A stretch of DNA of 6,460 nucleotides from Candidatus Magasanikbacteria bacterium CG10_big_fil_rev_8_21_14_0_10_36_16 (GCA_002773185.1 PFBU01000024.1:1-6460), one strand, 5' to 3'. Counted from the stretch's first letter, positions 1 to 6,020 are shown. Made by a program: numbers and translations. Notes: generated by a model from the sequence alone, not told the origin.

Positions 1-136
1 CTAAGATTACTTCCATTTCAGAATTAAGAGCATCCACTACTCCTTTGATTCCTTCTACCACAAATTCCTTTTCTTCTTTGCGAAATTTCTTTTGTTTTAG
101 CTTATTTAAGTGTTTAATGATTGAGAATTCGAGCAT
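1..136 (-). CDS. N-terminus of a TrmH/SpoU-family RNA methyltransferase (partial)
   Basis: The reverse strand from ATG 136 reads 45 codons without a stop and runs off the window's left edge. The peptide starts MLEFSIIKHLNKLKQKKFRK and continues with EEKEFVVEGIKGVVDAL. This matches the substrate-binding domain that opens TrmH/RlmB-type enzymes, where a basic stretch K-K-x-R-K-E-E is followed by F-V-V-E-G-x-K. Such proteins 2'-O-methylate ribose in rRNA or tRNA using S-adenosylmethionine. The catalytic SPOUT knot would lie outside the window, so neither activity nor target can be judged. It starts 8 bases after the glycosyltransferase stop, which suggests cotranscription. No Shine-Dalgarno motif is visible before the ATG; the upstream stretch is almost pure A+T. 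The family call rests on a short N-terminal match only. Confidence 0.72.
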   Translation of the reverse strand, partial: MLEFSIIKHLNKLKQKKFRKEEKEFVVEGIKGVVDALNSEMEVIL

Positions 137-144
137 ATAATAAA

Positions 145-942
145 TTAATTATTTCTAAATATTTTTAAAAAACTAAAGGTAATTGTCGCCTTGAAAATAC
201 GTGCAAATCTTTTTGGTTGAGTGATCAATCTATACAACCATTCAAGACCAACTTTTCTCATAATTTTTGGAGCGCGTTTTACTTTTCCAGACAAGAAATC
301 AAAAGATCCACCTACACCCATAAACAATTTTACATTGCTTAATTTTGGAAGATTTTCATAAATCCATTTTTCTTGTTTATTGTGTCCAAAAGCCACAAAG
401 ACAATTTGAGCTTTGCTTGCCTTTATTTTTTGGAGTACTTCTTCATTCTCTTTTTCATCATATTTCAACATCATTTTGTGAGTACCTGTCTGTTGTACTT
501 CTAGCTTTAGACCTGAATCTGAGCCCGCTATTCTTAACTCTGGGAATTTCAATTTTAGTCTATTTTTCATTTTTTTCAACACTTCTTCACTACCAGAACC
601 CAAGAAAAAGACTGAACACTTTTTTTGTTCAGCTATCTTACAGACGTCTAACATGAAGTCTACCCCGTGAATAATAGTCAAATGCTCTTTTGATAAAAAT
701 TTAATTCCATGTCCGTCACAAATATTCAAGTCAGAACTATTGAGAACGCGACGAAAGTAACTGTCTTTTCTAGCATCTACTAGCATTTCTGGATTGGGAG
801 TGAAGACTTTGTGCTGACCACCAACTGACAAAAGATTGACTACCAAAAGTTTACTAGACTTCAAATCTAATTTACTTATTTTCACTCCTAATATTTTGGC
901 ACTATCAAACATAGAAACACGAATCTTAACACGAATAAACAC
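145..942 (-). CDS. WecG/TagA/CpsF-family (GT26) glycosyltransferase
   Basis: The product is a predicted enzyme that transfers an N-acetylhexosamine-type sugar from a UDP donor onto a membrane-linked acceptor in synthesis of teichoic acid, enterobacterial common antigen or capsule-like polymers. Numbering from GTG 942 (265 residues), the family motifs appear in order: TPNPEM (48-53), CDGHG (75-79), VAFGHNKQEKW (183-193), GVGGSFDFLSGKVKRAP (209-225) and EWLYRLITQPKRF (234-246). Thr48 and Asp76 have the spacing of the Thr and Asp implicated in catalysis in the TagA structure. The C-terminal basic tail, rich in Lys, Arg and Phe, fits the membrane-contacting appendage of this family. Residues 145-165 are longer than usual. 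Start choice is uncertain: GTG 942 has GGAGGAG nine bases upstream, while ATG 912 gives the more typical opening MFDSAKILGVKI and follows a repeat leader like those of neighbouring genes. No polymer-synthesis partners are visible nearby, so the acceptor is unknown. Confidence 0.93.
   Translation of the reverse strand: MFIRVKIRVSMFDSAKILGVKISKLDLKSSKLLVVNLLSVGGQHKVFTPNPEMLVDARKDSYFRRVLNSSDLNICDGHGIKFLSKEHLTIIHGVDFMLDVCKIAEQKKCSVFFLGSGSEEVLKKMKNRLKLKFPELRIAGSDSGLKLEVQQTGTHKMMLKYDEKENEEVLQKIKASKAQIVFVAFGHNKQEKWIYENLPKLSNVKLFMGVGGSFDFLSGKVKRAPKIMRKVGLEWLYRLITQPKRFARIFKATITFSFLKIFRNN
913..936 (-). repeat. Two-unit 12-base repeat in front of ATG 912
   Basis: On the minus strand two consecutive 12-base units, ATTCGTGTTAAG and ATTCGTGTTTCT, start at 936 and 924. 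The second ends exactly at ATG 912. They share nine identical leading bases. They resemble the ATYYGTG-type units found before the ThpR-like and transglutaminase genes. If GTG 942 is the true start, the repeat encodes residues 3-10 of the glycosyltransferase; if ATG 912 is, it is untranslated leader. Confidence 0.6.
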
Positions 943-947
943 AAATT

Positions 948-983
948 ATTACTCCTCCCCTTGTAGGGGTAGTGTGCAGTAAT
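948..983. repeat. Imperfect 36-base palindrome between the ThpR-like and GT26 genes
   Basis: The outer arms are ATTACT (948-953) and AGTAAT (978-983). The inner core is CCCCT (957-961), loop TGT, AGGGG (965-969). The core is a perfect 5-bp stem and the intervening bases pair poorly. In the leftward mRNA the downstream arm contains GGGGAGGAG, the only good Shine-Dalgarno-like run in the cluster, so folding would partly hide it. There is no T tract after it on either strand, so it is not a convincing intrinsic terminator. It may be a single copy of a dispersed palindromic repeat; only one copy is present here. Confidence 0.5.
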
Positions 984-1006
984 TTTAATTGGAATCAAAT
1001 AAATAA

Positions 1007-1567
1007 TTAACTAGCCAATTCATAACTCTCCAAAGTTGTATATTTTGCTCCACCAAATTCTGAATCACTTCTTATGATATCTACAGTAGCTATTTCAAAA
1101 ACTTTCTTTTCAAAGCTAATAGTATTGAATCCTTGTATAAGATGCTCTCCCCTGTTTCTCGCCAGAGTAATATGTGCTTTCCAAGGTTCTATCTCTTTTA
1201 CCAAATTATTTTCTTTGAAAGCATAGACCAAATCTCCCTGAAGAGATTCCGCTATCTTGCCTTCTTCACCTACTCGCATATTGATTATTTTGGCATTAGT
1301 CTGATTTGGAAAACCATCTAATCTATCCAACCAAAATTTGAATTTATGGTATTTATTGACTATTTCCAAAGTAACTTCTTTTAACTTAGCTAATTCAACG
1401 TCATTAATCTCTCCTAAAAATTCTAGTGTAATATGAAAAGACCGAGACTTTGTCCAAATAATATGTGCTTTTTTGTTCAAGTTTTCTAGCTTCTTTTGTA
1501 CAGTTTGAAGTTCTTTAACAACTTCTTCATTTCTAATACGAAAAGCTAGAAAAATTCTTTGTTTCAT
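1007..1567 (-). CDS. thpR: RNA 2',3'-cyclic phosphodiesterase (ThpR/LigT-like, 2H superfamily)
   Basis: The product is a predicted cytoplasmic 2H phosphoesterase. Characterised relatives hydrolyse RNA 2',3'-cyclic phosphates to 2'-phosphates, and some were found through tRNA half ligation in vitro. The 186 residues match the usual length of about 180-190. Both hallmark H-x-T motifs are present: FHITLEFLG (His45, Thr47) and KAHITLAR (His132, Thr134). The opening RIFLAFRI matches the family's first strand (R-x-F-x-A). ATG 1567 is chosen because that strand starts at residue 4. No Shine-Dalgarno site precedes it; a repeat-derived leader directly abuts the ATG, and the previous gene's stop is 38 bases upstream. 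The natural substrate of bacterial members is not firmly settled, and cyclic nucleotide or other RNA-end roles are possible. Confidence 0.93.
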   Translation of the reverse strand: MKQRIFLAFRIRNEEVVKELQTVQKKLENLNKKAHIIWTKSRSFHITLEFLGEINDVELAKLKEVTLEIVNKYHKFKFWLDRLDGFPNQTNAKIINMRVGEEGKIAESLQGDLVYAFKENNLVKEIEPWKAHITLARNRGEHLIQGFNTISFEKKVFEIATVDIIRSDSEFGGAKYTTLESYELAS

Positions 1568-1606
1568 AACATTGATTTCACTAATTTATAAAGATTACAC
1601 AGATTT
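1558..1606 (-). repeat. Copy 1 of a 49-base direct repeat (ThpR-like gene start)
   Basis: This stretch matches 2502-2550 at 46 of 49 positions, at a constant offset of 944 bases, with no gap. Differences are at 1582, 1583 and 1593. On the minus strand it runs from just after the transglutaminase reading frame through the ATG of the ThpR-like gene and its first codons (ATGAAACAAA). Inside it, ATC/ATT-led units begin at 1604, 1595, 1585 and 1576 and the ATG falls at 1567, a spacing of 9, 10, 9 and 9. It fills the whole 38-base intergenic gap. Confidence 0.9.
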
Positions 1607-2511
1607 TACTTCCATTTAACATGGTCATTATCCCCTATTAAAGGACTACTTAATATTCTAAACTTCTTTTTTGTATTCCAAATATTAACTAATTCATCAA
1701 AATTTTTATCTGGATCTAACATTAATTTAGCTAATTCATCAATTTCTTTAAAATCTTTTTCTGTTAGTTTATCAAATTTAAAATAAACATAACCAGGCAA
1801 TTGATTATAAAAAATTTCATTGTTCATCAAACTATGAAAATCATAAAATATTGTCCAAAGAACTGGCATAAGACCAATAGAACCATCTGCATTTCTAAAA
1901 TTATTAGCATCTAACTTACCACTTCTAATACCAAGCCAAGTATTTGATGCCCAGTCAAATTTATCTTCTGACATATTATACTGGTCAAAACCAATAGTTC
2001 GATCAAAAAAACCATCTGCATCAAAAGTTATCCATTCCTCTTGTTTATTATCCCAATACTGATTTATCCAATGATCACCACTATGTTTATTGAAATAAGG
2101 TGCAAACCCAGAGCGAACTCTACATGGGATCCCCTTTGTCTTTAATATAGATGCCATTAATATTGCAACATTACGGCATGTAACAATAATTTTATTCTCT
2201 ACTTTTCTGTCTACCAAAAAACCTCTATCACCAAGTCTTAACAATTCCGCAACCATAGAAATAGTATTTGGTAAAATTTCATCTTCACATCTTAGTCTAT
2301 GCCAAGGGTAATCATTCATATCACCATAACGCATATCTCTATTGGCTTTCGTGTTACCCTCTTTTAGAGTTACACGATGAATAATTTGATGACTAATCAA
2401 GTTTCCAAGTTCTTTAATATCATCTGGAAGATTTTGAAGAAATTCTTTGTAGTAGCCAGGATTAGTAAATGTACTAAATTTCAAATAATGTTCTAATAGT
2501 TTTTGTTTCAT
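1606..2511 (-). CDS. Transglutaminase-like superfamily cysteine protein
   Basis: This 301-residue predicted cytoplasmic protein has a papain-like transglutaminase core. The Cys-His-Asp triad is visible in the expected order and spacing: Cys112 in VTCRNVAILMASILKTKGIP, His147 in GDHWINQYW, and Asp164 in EEWITFDAD. A CRVRSGFAPYF strand (130-140) lies between Cys and His, as in bacterial members. There is no signal peptide or membrane segment. Proteins of this type and size occur as stand-alone genes in many bacteria, with no settled function; they may be proteases, amidases or acyl transferases. About 65 residues precede the recognisable core, and about 135 follow it, aromatic-rich and unassigned. 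The ATG overlaps the stop of the GrpB-family gene (ATGA), which suggests translational coupling. No Shine-Dalgarno site is seen, and the first codons lie in a 49-base repeat shared with the next gene. The fold is fairly certain, the reaction is not. Confidence 0.85.
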   Translation of the reverse strand: MKQKLLEHYLKFSTFTNPGYYKEFLQNLPDDIKELGNLISHQIIHRVTLKEGNTKANRDMRYGDMNDYPWHRLRCEDEILPNTISMVAELLRLGDRGFLVDRKVENKIIVTCRNVAILMASILKTKGIPCRVRSGFAPYFNKHSGDHWINQYWDNKQEEWITFDADGFFDRTIGFDQYNMSEDKFDWASNTWLGIRSGKLDANNFRNADGSIGLMPVLWTIFYDFHSLMNNEIFYNQLPGYVYFKFDKLTEKDFKEIDELAKLMLDPDKNFDELVNIWNTKKKFRILSSPLIGDNDHVKWK

Positions 2512-2550
2512 AACATTGATTTCACAGATTTATAAAAATTACACAGATTT
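2502..2550 (-). repeat. Copy 2 of the 49-base direct repeat (GrpB-family end / transglutaminase start)
   Basis: Partner of 1558-1606, 46 of 49 positions identical. Here the repeat lies inside coding sequence. On the minus strand it encodes the last 13 residues (171-183) of the GrpB-family protein and its TGA stop, and, in another frame, the ATG and first codons of the transglutaminase-like gene. Internal units begin at 2548, 2539, 2529 and 2520, with ATG at 2511; the ATCTGTG core occurs twice. This copy keeps both cores intact, whereas copy 1 has lost one (ATTAGTG). Confidence 0.9.
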
Positions 2551-3059
2551 AGCCTTTTAATAATATCTTCAATAAATTCTTCTTTTGCTTTAGTATAAGA
2601 TGGCCTGTCATTTGCAAATTTTTTAGCCAAATCTACTTTTAATTTTGAATATTTTCCACATGCAGAATCATTATTTATCAAATAATCTCTAAATAAAATT
2701 GAATCTTTCCAACTATCACTACCATATTCTACAATACTGAGATGGTGCGTACGCTTTTCTTCAGGACCTTTGGCAAAAAAATGACGATCATCAAATTTAT
2801 GCATATAATAATAACCAAGTTTCTCTAGAGGTTCAACAAATTGCTTGATATATTCATCATCAATCGAATTTACTGCCAATCTAATATCAATTATAGGTTT
2901 TGCTGGAACTCCTGGAATAGCGGTGCTCCCAATATGCTCTATCCTTAAGACTAAATCACCAAAAATACCCATTAACAACTTTTTTTCTATTTCAAAAAGA
3001 TTTTTCCATTCTTCATGGTTTTCTGATAATTTTACTGTTCCACGTTTTAATCCCAACAT
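2508..3059 (-). CDS. GrpB/UPF0157-family protein (nucleotidyltransferase fold)
   Basis: This 183-residue predicted cytoplasmic protein is of the GrpB family, which has a nucleotidyltransferase-like fold and no well-established reaction. It is unrelated to the GrpE chaperone cofactor despite the name. The diagnostic block HIGSTAIPGVPAKPIIDI occupies 42-59, with the Gly-Ser of the nucleotidyltransferase motif at 44-45 and an acidic Asp58. RTHHLSIV (103-110) and the helical stretch AKKFANDRPSYTKAKEEF near the C-terminus are also typical. The opening MLGLKRGTVKL is the usual one, supporting ATG 3059; a weak GGA lies several bases upstream. It is the first gene of the leftward cluster and overlaps the next by ATGA. 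Its last 13 residues come from a 49-base repeat also present at the next gene junction, so this tail was probably acquired by repeat insertion. Some relatives are fused to dephospho-CoA kinase, which gives no firm clue here. Confidence 0.92.
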   Translation of the reverse strand: MLGLKRGTVKLSENHEEWKNLFEIEKKLLMGIFGDLVLRIEHIGSTAIPGVPAKPIIDIRLAVNSIDDEYIKQFVEPLEKLGYYYMHKFDDRHFFAKGPEEKRTHHLSIVEYGSDSWKDSILFRDYLINNDSACGKYSKLKVDLAKKFANDRPSYTKAKEEFIEDIIKRLNLCNFYKSVKSML

Positions 3060-3090
3060 ACTTTTCCACTTTTTAAAAATTGTTAATATT

Positions 3091-3118
3091 GGTATAATTT
3101 AAGTACAAAAACTTTCAA
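3091..3118 (-). promoter_or_regulatory. Candidate sigma-70-type promoter for the leftward cluster
   Basis: On the minus strand TTGAAA (3118-3113) and TATACC (3096-3091) are separated by 16 bases. They are 5/6 and 4/6 matches to the -35 and -10 consensus. Transcription would start near 3084, giving a leader of about 25 bases before ATG 3059. Because the region is A+T-rich, a chance match cannot be excluded. Confidence 0.45.
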
Positions 3119-3147
3119 CTTTATAAACTTTAAGAACTTTTAACTTC
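3111..3147. repeat. Degenerate ACTTT repeat in the divergent intergenic region
   Basis: Five ACTTT/ACTTC cores begin at 3111, 3118, 3127, 3136 and 3143, a spacing of 7, 9, 9 and 7. Intervening bases are mostly A and T. The array overlaps the -35 element of the proposed leftward promoter and ends 18 bases before the clpB -35 box. Its function is unknown; it is a second short-repeat type distinct from the ATYYG leaders. Confidence 0.6.
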
Positions 3148-3164
3148 TCTAATCCTAGCACATA

Positions 3165-3192
3165 TTGACAAATTTTTCCAGCATGTTATAGT
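3165..3192 (+). promoter_or_regulatory. clpB promoter, sigma-70 type with extended -10
   Basis: TTGACA (3165-3170) is a perfect -35 box. After 16 bases comes TATAGT (3187-3192), a 5/6 -10 box preceded by TG at 3184-3185, giving an extended -10. The expected start site, near 3199, falls in the left arm of the inverted repeat that begins at 3194. That is the classic layout for repression by HrcA. This is the best promoter in the window. Confidence 0.85.
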
Positions 3193-3193
3193 A

Positions 3194-3220
3194 TTATCAC
3201 TCACCTTATTAGAGTGATAA
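3194..3220 (+). promoter_or_regulatory. CIRCE-type HrcA operator of clpB
   Basis: TTATCACTC (3194-3202), nine bases, then GAGTGATAA (3212-3220) form a perfect 9-bp inverted repeat with the exact CIRCE geometry. The CIRCE consensus is TTAGCACTC-N9-GAGTGCTAA. Only the fourth base of each arm differs (G to T on the left, C to A on the right), so symmetry is kept. The site begins two bases after the -10 box and covers the likely start site. HrcA binding would block clpB transcription until heat or misfolded protein relieves it. hrcA itself is not in the window. Confidence 0.9.
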
Positions 3221-3240
3221 AAGATAAATTTTCATTTAAT

Positions 3241-3279
3241 ATCCGGATCATCCATATTATCCGTAAATTCGTATCATTT
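3241..3279 (+). repeat. Nine-base-period repeat leader abutting clpB ATG
   Basis: ATCCG/ATCCA/ATTCG-type cores begin at 3241, 3250, 3259 and 3267, and a worn unit at 3276, giving spacings of 9, 9, 8 and 9. The array ends at the clpB ATG. It occupies about half of the 5' leader between the operator and the start codon. There is no Shine-Dalgarno motif in it. It is of the same general style as the leaders at 913-936, 1568-1606 and 2512-2550, and is oriented with its gene as they are. Confidence 0.65.
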
Positions 3280-5913
3280 ATGTTTCCTCAAAATTTTACC
3301 CACAAATCCCAAGAGGCAATCCAAAATGCCCAAAATATTGCCATGCAAAATGGTCAAACACAGATAGAGCCACCTCATTTATTTTTGAGTTTACTTAGTC
3401 AAAGCGAAGGTGTTGTAGTCTCTATTTTCAAGAAGCTCAATGTCAATATTGAACAACTCAAAACCGAGGTTCAAGAAATGGTAAATATCATACCAAAACA
3501 AACTACAGAAGAAAATCGCAATATTGGGCAAGTAACTCTAGGGCAAGCCATGATTTTCATATTGCAAAATGCTGATAATGAAGCAAAAAAAATGCATGAT
3601 GATTTTATCAGTGTAGAGCATCTACTTCTAGCTTTTTTGACTAACAAAAATCCTATAAGTGACTCTCTTTCTCGTCAAAAAGTCCAATATCAAGATATTT
3701 TGAACGTTTTGAAAGATATACGTGGCAATCAACGAGTAGATAGCCCTGAACCAGAAAGTAAATATCAAGCTCTTGAAAAATATGGCATTAACTTAACCGA
3801 ACGCGCTCGCAAAGAAAAACTAGATCCAGTGATTGGTCGCGACGATGAAATTCGTCGTGTTATGCAAGTACTAACTCGTCGTACCAAAAATAATCCAGTA
3901 CTTATTGGTGAACCTGGTGTTGGTAAAACTGCTGTCGTAGAAGGTCTAGCTCAAAGAATTATCAATGGCGACGTCCCAGAAAATCTTAAAAACAAAGAAA
4001 TTATCTCTCTAGACATTGGTTCTCTACTCGCTGGCACCAAATTCAGAGGTGAATTTGAAGAACGTTTCAAAGCTGTTATCAAAGAAGTCACAGAGGCTCA
4101 GGGTAAAATAATTTTGTTTATTGATGAATTACACACTATTGTTGGTGCTGGTAGCTCTGAGGGCGCTGTGGATGCTTCCAATATGCTCAAACCAGGCCTT
4201 GCTCGTGGCGAAATGCATGTTGTCGGAGCTACAACCATCAAAGAGTACCAAAAACATATTGAAAAAGATGCAGCTTTTGAACGTCGTTTTCAACCTGTAT
4301 TAGTTTTGGAACCAAAAATAGAAGATGCTATTGCCATACTCCGTGGTATCAAAGAAAAATATGAGATTCATCATGGTGTAAGAATTACTGATCCTGCCAT
4401 TGTTTCGTCAGTCCAACTATCTAGTCGTTATATTAGTGATAGACAGCTACCAGACAAAGCAATTGATTTGATTGATGAAGCTGCTAGCGCTCTAAAAATG
4501 CAAATAGACTCAATGCCTGACAATCTTGATAAAATGAAACGTCAGATAATGAAAATAGAAATTGAACTCAAAGCTCTCAAAAAAGAAACTGATGATGATA
4601 GCAAAGAACGTGAGAGAAAATTGAAAGAAGAATTGGCCAATCTAAAAGATCAAAGTAAAGAAATTGAAATGCAATGGACCAATGAAAAAGAAATCATTAC
4701 CAAAATTCGTGAACATAAAAAAGAAATAGATAAATTGAAGCAACAATCAGAAATAGAAGAACGTAAAGGTGACTTGCAAAAAGTAGCTGAACTTCGCTAT
4801 GGTAAAATCCCAATGATCGAAAAAGCTATCAAAAAATATGAAAATAAATTGGCTGATTTACAAAAAATAAATAGTATTTTGAAAGAAGAAGTCACTGAAG
4901 AAGATATTGCCAAAGTTGTTTCCAAATGGACAGGCATTCCTCTAAACAAAATGCTTGAGGACGAAATAGTAAAATTGGCTAAGATGGAAAAAGAATTGGA
5001 AAAACGTGTTGTGGGACAAGAGGAAGCTATCAAATCAATTTCCAATGCGATTCGTCGCAGTCGAGCTGGTATTGCTGAGGAAAAACGTCCAATAGGATCA
5101 TTTATCTTCATGGGGCCAACTGGTGTCGGTAAAACTGAGCTTGCCAAAGCCTTGTCCGAATTCTTATTCAACGAAGAAGAGGCTCTGATTCGCGTTGATA
5201 TGACCGAATATATGGAAAAACATGCCGTGAGCAAGATGATTGGCTCCCCTCCTGGCTACGTTGGTTTTGATGAAGGTGGACAGCTAACTGAAATTGTCAG
5301 AAGAAAACCATATTCTGTCATTCTTTTTGATGAAATAGAAAAAGCTCATCCCGACACTTTCAATATTATGCTCCAAATTCTTGAGGATGGACACCTGACT
5401 GATGCCAAAGGACGAAAAGTTAATTTCAAAAATACAGTCATCATTATGACTAGTAATATTGCCAGCGACATCATTATGAACATGGGTAAAAAAGGAGAAT
5501 TTGGTTTTGATACTGACAAAGATAATAAATCAAAAACTAAGGATGATAAAATCAATAATATGGTTTTGTCAGCTCTAAGAGAACAATTCAAACCAGAATT
5601 CTTGAACCGTATTGACGACATTATTATTTTTCATTCTCTTACTCCAAAACAAATTCGTAGAATTGTTGATTTGCAAATTACTGCCGTAGAAAATCGTCTC
5701 AAAAAGAAAAAAATAAATATTAAAGTTTCTGACAAGGCAAAAGACTGGCTAGCCAAAAAAGGCTTTGATGAAAATCTAGGAGCTAGACCACTCAAACGTG
5801 TTATTCAGACAGAACTTTTAGACAAACTAGCAATGTTAATTGTAGAGAAAAAAGTTCATGAAGGTAGTGAAGTAAAAGTAGAGGTGGTGAAGAATAATAT
5901 TGAGATAAGATAA
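3280..5913 (+). CDS. clpB: ATP-dependent protein disaggregase ClpB
   Basis: Hexameric AAA+ chaperone that threads aggregated proteins through its pore, normally with DnaK/DnaJ/GrpE. The 877 residues from ATG 3280 are slightly longer than the usual 850-870. Order of parts: Clp N domain (about 1-145); NBD1 with Walker A GEPGVGKT (210-217), pore loop GTKFRG (252-257), Walker B ILFIDE (278-283) and Arg335/Arg336; a coiled-coil middle domain (about 408-527), which separates ClpB from ClpA and ClpC; NBD2 with Walker A GPTGVGKT (612-619), pore loop GYVG (659-662), Walker B VILFDE (680-685) and sensor-2 GARPLKR (834-840). All ATPase residues are intact. The first pore loop has Phe255 where Tyr is usual, and NBD2 has a charged Lys/Asp-rich stretch near 740-760. 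ATG 3280 gives the canonical opening MFPQNFTHKSQEAI; the upstream GTG 3214 lies within the operator. No Shine-Dalgarno site is present. Regulation by CIRCE/HrcA is likely. Confidence 0.98.
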   Translation: MFPQNFTHKSQEAIQNAQNIAMQNGQTQIEPPHLFLSLLSQSEGVVVSIFKKLNVNIEQLKTEVQEMVNIIPKQTTEENRNIGQVTLGQAMIFILQNADNEAKKMHDDFISVEHLLLAFLTNKNPISDSLSRQKVQYQDILNVLKDIRGNQRVDSPEPESKYQALEKYGINLTERARKEKLDPVIGRDDEIRRVMQVLTRRTKNNPVLIGEPGVGKTAVVEGLAQRIINGDVPENLKNKEIISLDIGSLLAGTKFRGEFEERFKAVIKEVTEAQGKIILFIDELHTIVGAGSSEGAVDASNMLKPGLARGEMHVVGATTIKEYQKHIEKDAAFERRFQPVLVLEPKIEDAIAILRGIKEKYEIHHGVRITDPAIVSSVQLSSRYISDRQLPDKAIDLIDEAASALKMQIDSMPDNLDKMKRQIMKIEIELKALKKETDDDSKERERKLKEELANLKDQSKEIEMQWTNEKEIITKIREHKKEIDKLKQQSEIEERKGDLQKVAELRYGKIPMIEKAIKKYENKLADLQKINSILKEEVTEEDIAKVVSKWTGIPLNKMLEDEIVKLAKMEKELEKRVVGQEEAIKSISNAIRRSRAGIAEEKRPIGSFIFMGPTGVGKTELAKALSEFLFNEEEALIRVDMTEYMEKHAVSKMIGSPPGYVGFDEGGQLTEIVRRKPYSVILFDEIEKAHPDTFNIMLQILEDGHLTDAKGRKVNFKNTVIIMTSNIASDIIMNMGKKGEFGFDTDKDNKSKTKDDKINNMVLSALREQFKPEFLNRIDDIIIFHSLTPKQIRRIVDLQITAVENRLKKKKINIKVSDKAKDWLAKKGFDENLGARPLKRVIQTELLDKLAMLIVEKKVHEGSEVKVEVVKNNIEIR

Positions 5914-5974
5914 AGATTTAAATAACTCAAAATTTATAAAAGATTAAAAACCAACCTTCTATGAACTGGGCCCC

Positions 5975-6004
5975 AAAAAGTAGACACGAAAGTGTCTACT
6001 TTTT
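5975..6004 (+). terminator. Perfect 13-bp hairpin in the IS end, probable clpB terminator
   Basis: AAAAAGTAGACAC (5975-5987) and GTGTCTACTTTTT (5992-6004) pair perfectly around a GAAA loop (5988-5991). The core GTAGACAC stem followed by five T residues has the form of an intrinsic terminator on the plus strand. The mirrored A tract would let it work on the minus strand too. It is the only terminator-like structure after clpB. Within the IS it would also stop transcription from clpB entering the transposase gene. Confidence 0.8.
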
Positions 6005-6020
6005 GTAGTTTAGTGTAAAA

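Noticed and set aside
345..656. Open frame of 103 codons on the plus strand with hydrophobic stretches
   Set aside because: It is antisense to the GT26 gene, whose motifs are continuous across it. The hydrophobicity reflects the complement of charged codons.
957..969. Intrinsic terminator after the ThpR-like gene
   Set aside because: The stem is only 5 bp and no T tract follows on the minus strand; the next bases are GGAG and a start codon.
2508..2510. Possible TGA recoding as glycine (as in Gracilibacteria or Absconditabacteria)
   Set aside because: The GrpB-family TGA would be followed by a TAG only a few codons on, so that site alone is not decisive. ClpB has no in-frame TGA, and its many conserved glycines use GGN codons, so the standard code fits.
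3214..3279. N-terminal extension of ClpB from GTG 3214 (22 extra residues)
   Set aside because: The GTG lies inside the right arm of the CIRCE operator, close to the likely transcription start, and the extension has no counterpart in the family. ATG 3280 gives the canonical ClpB opening.
3111..3279. CRISPR-like array in the clpB upstream region
   Set aside because: Units are only 7-9 bases, degenerate and without unique spacers. They are short tandem-type repeats, not CRISPR repeats.
4797..5234. Open frame of 145 codons on the minus strand inside clpB
   Set aside because: It is antisense to the conserved middle domain and NBD2 of ClpB, and the peptide is Ser/Ile/Phe-rich with no family resemblance. 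It is a shadow of the coding strand.
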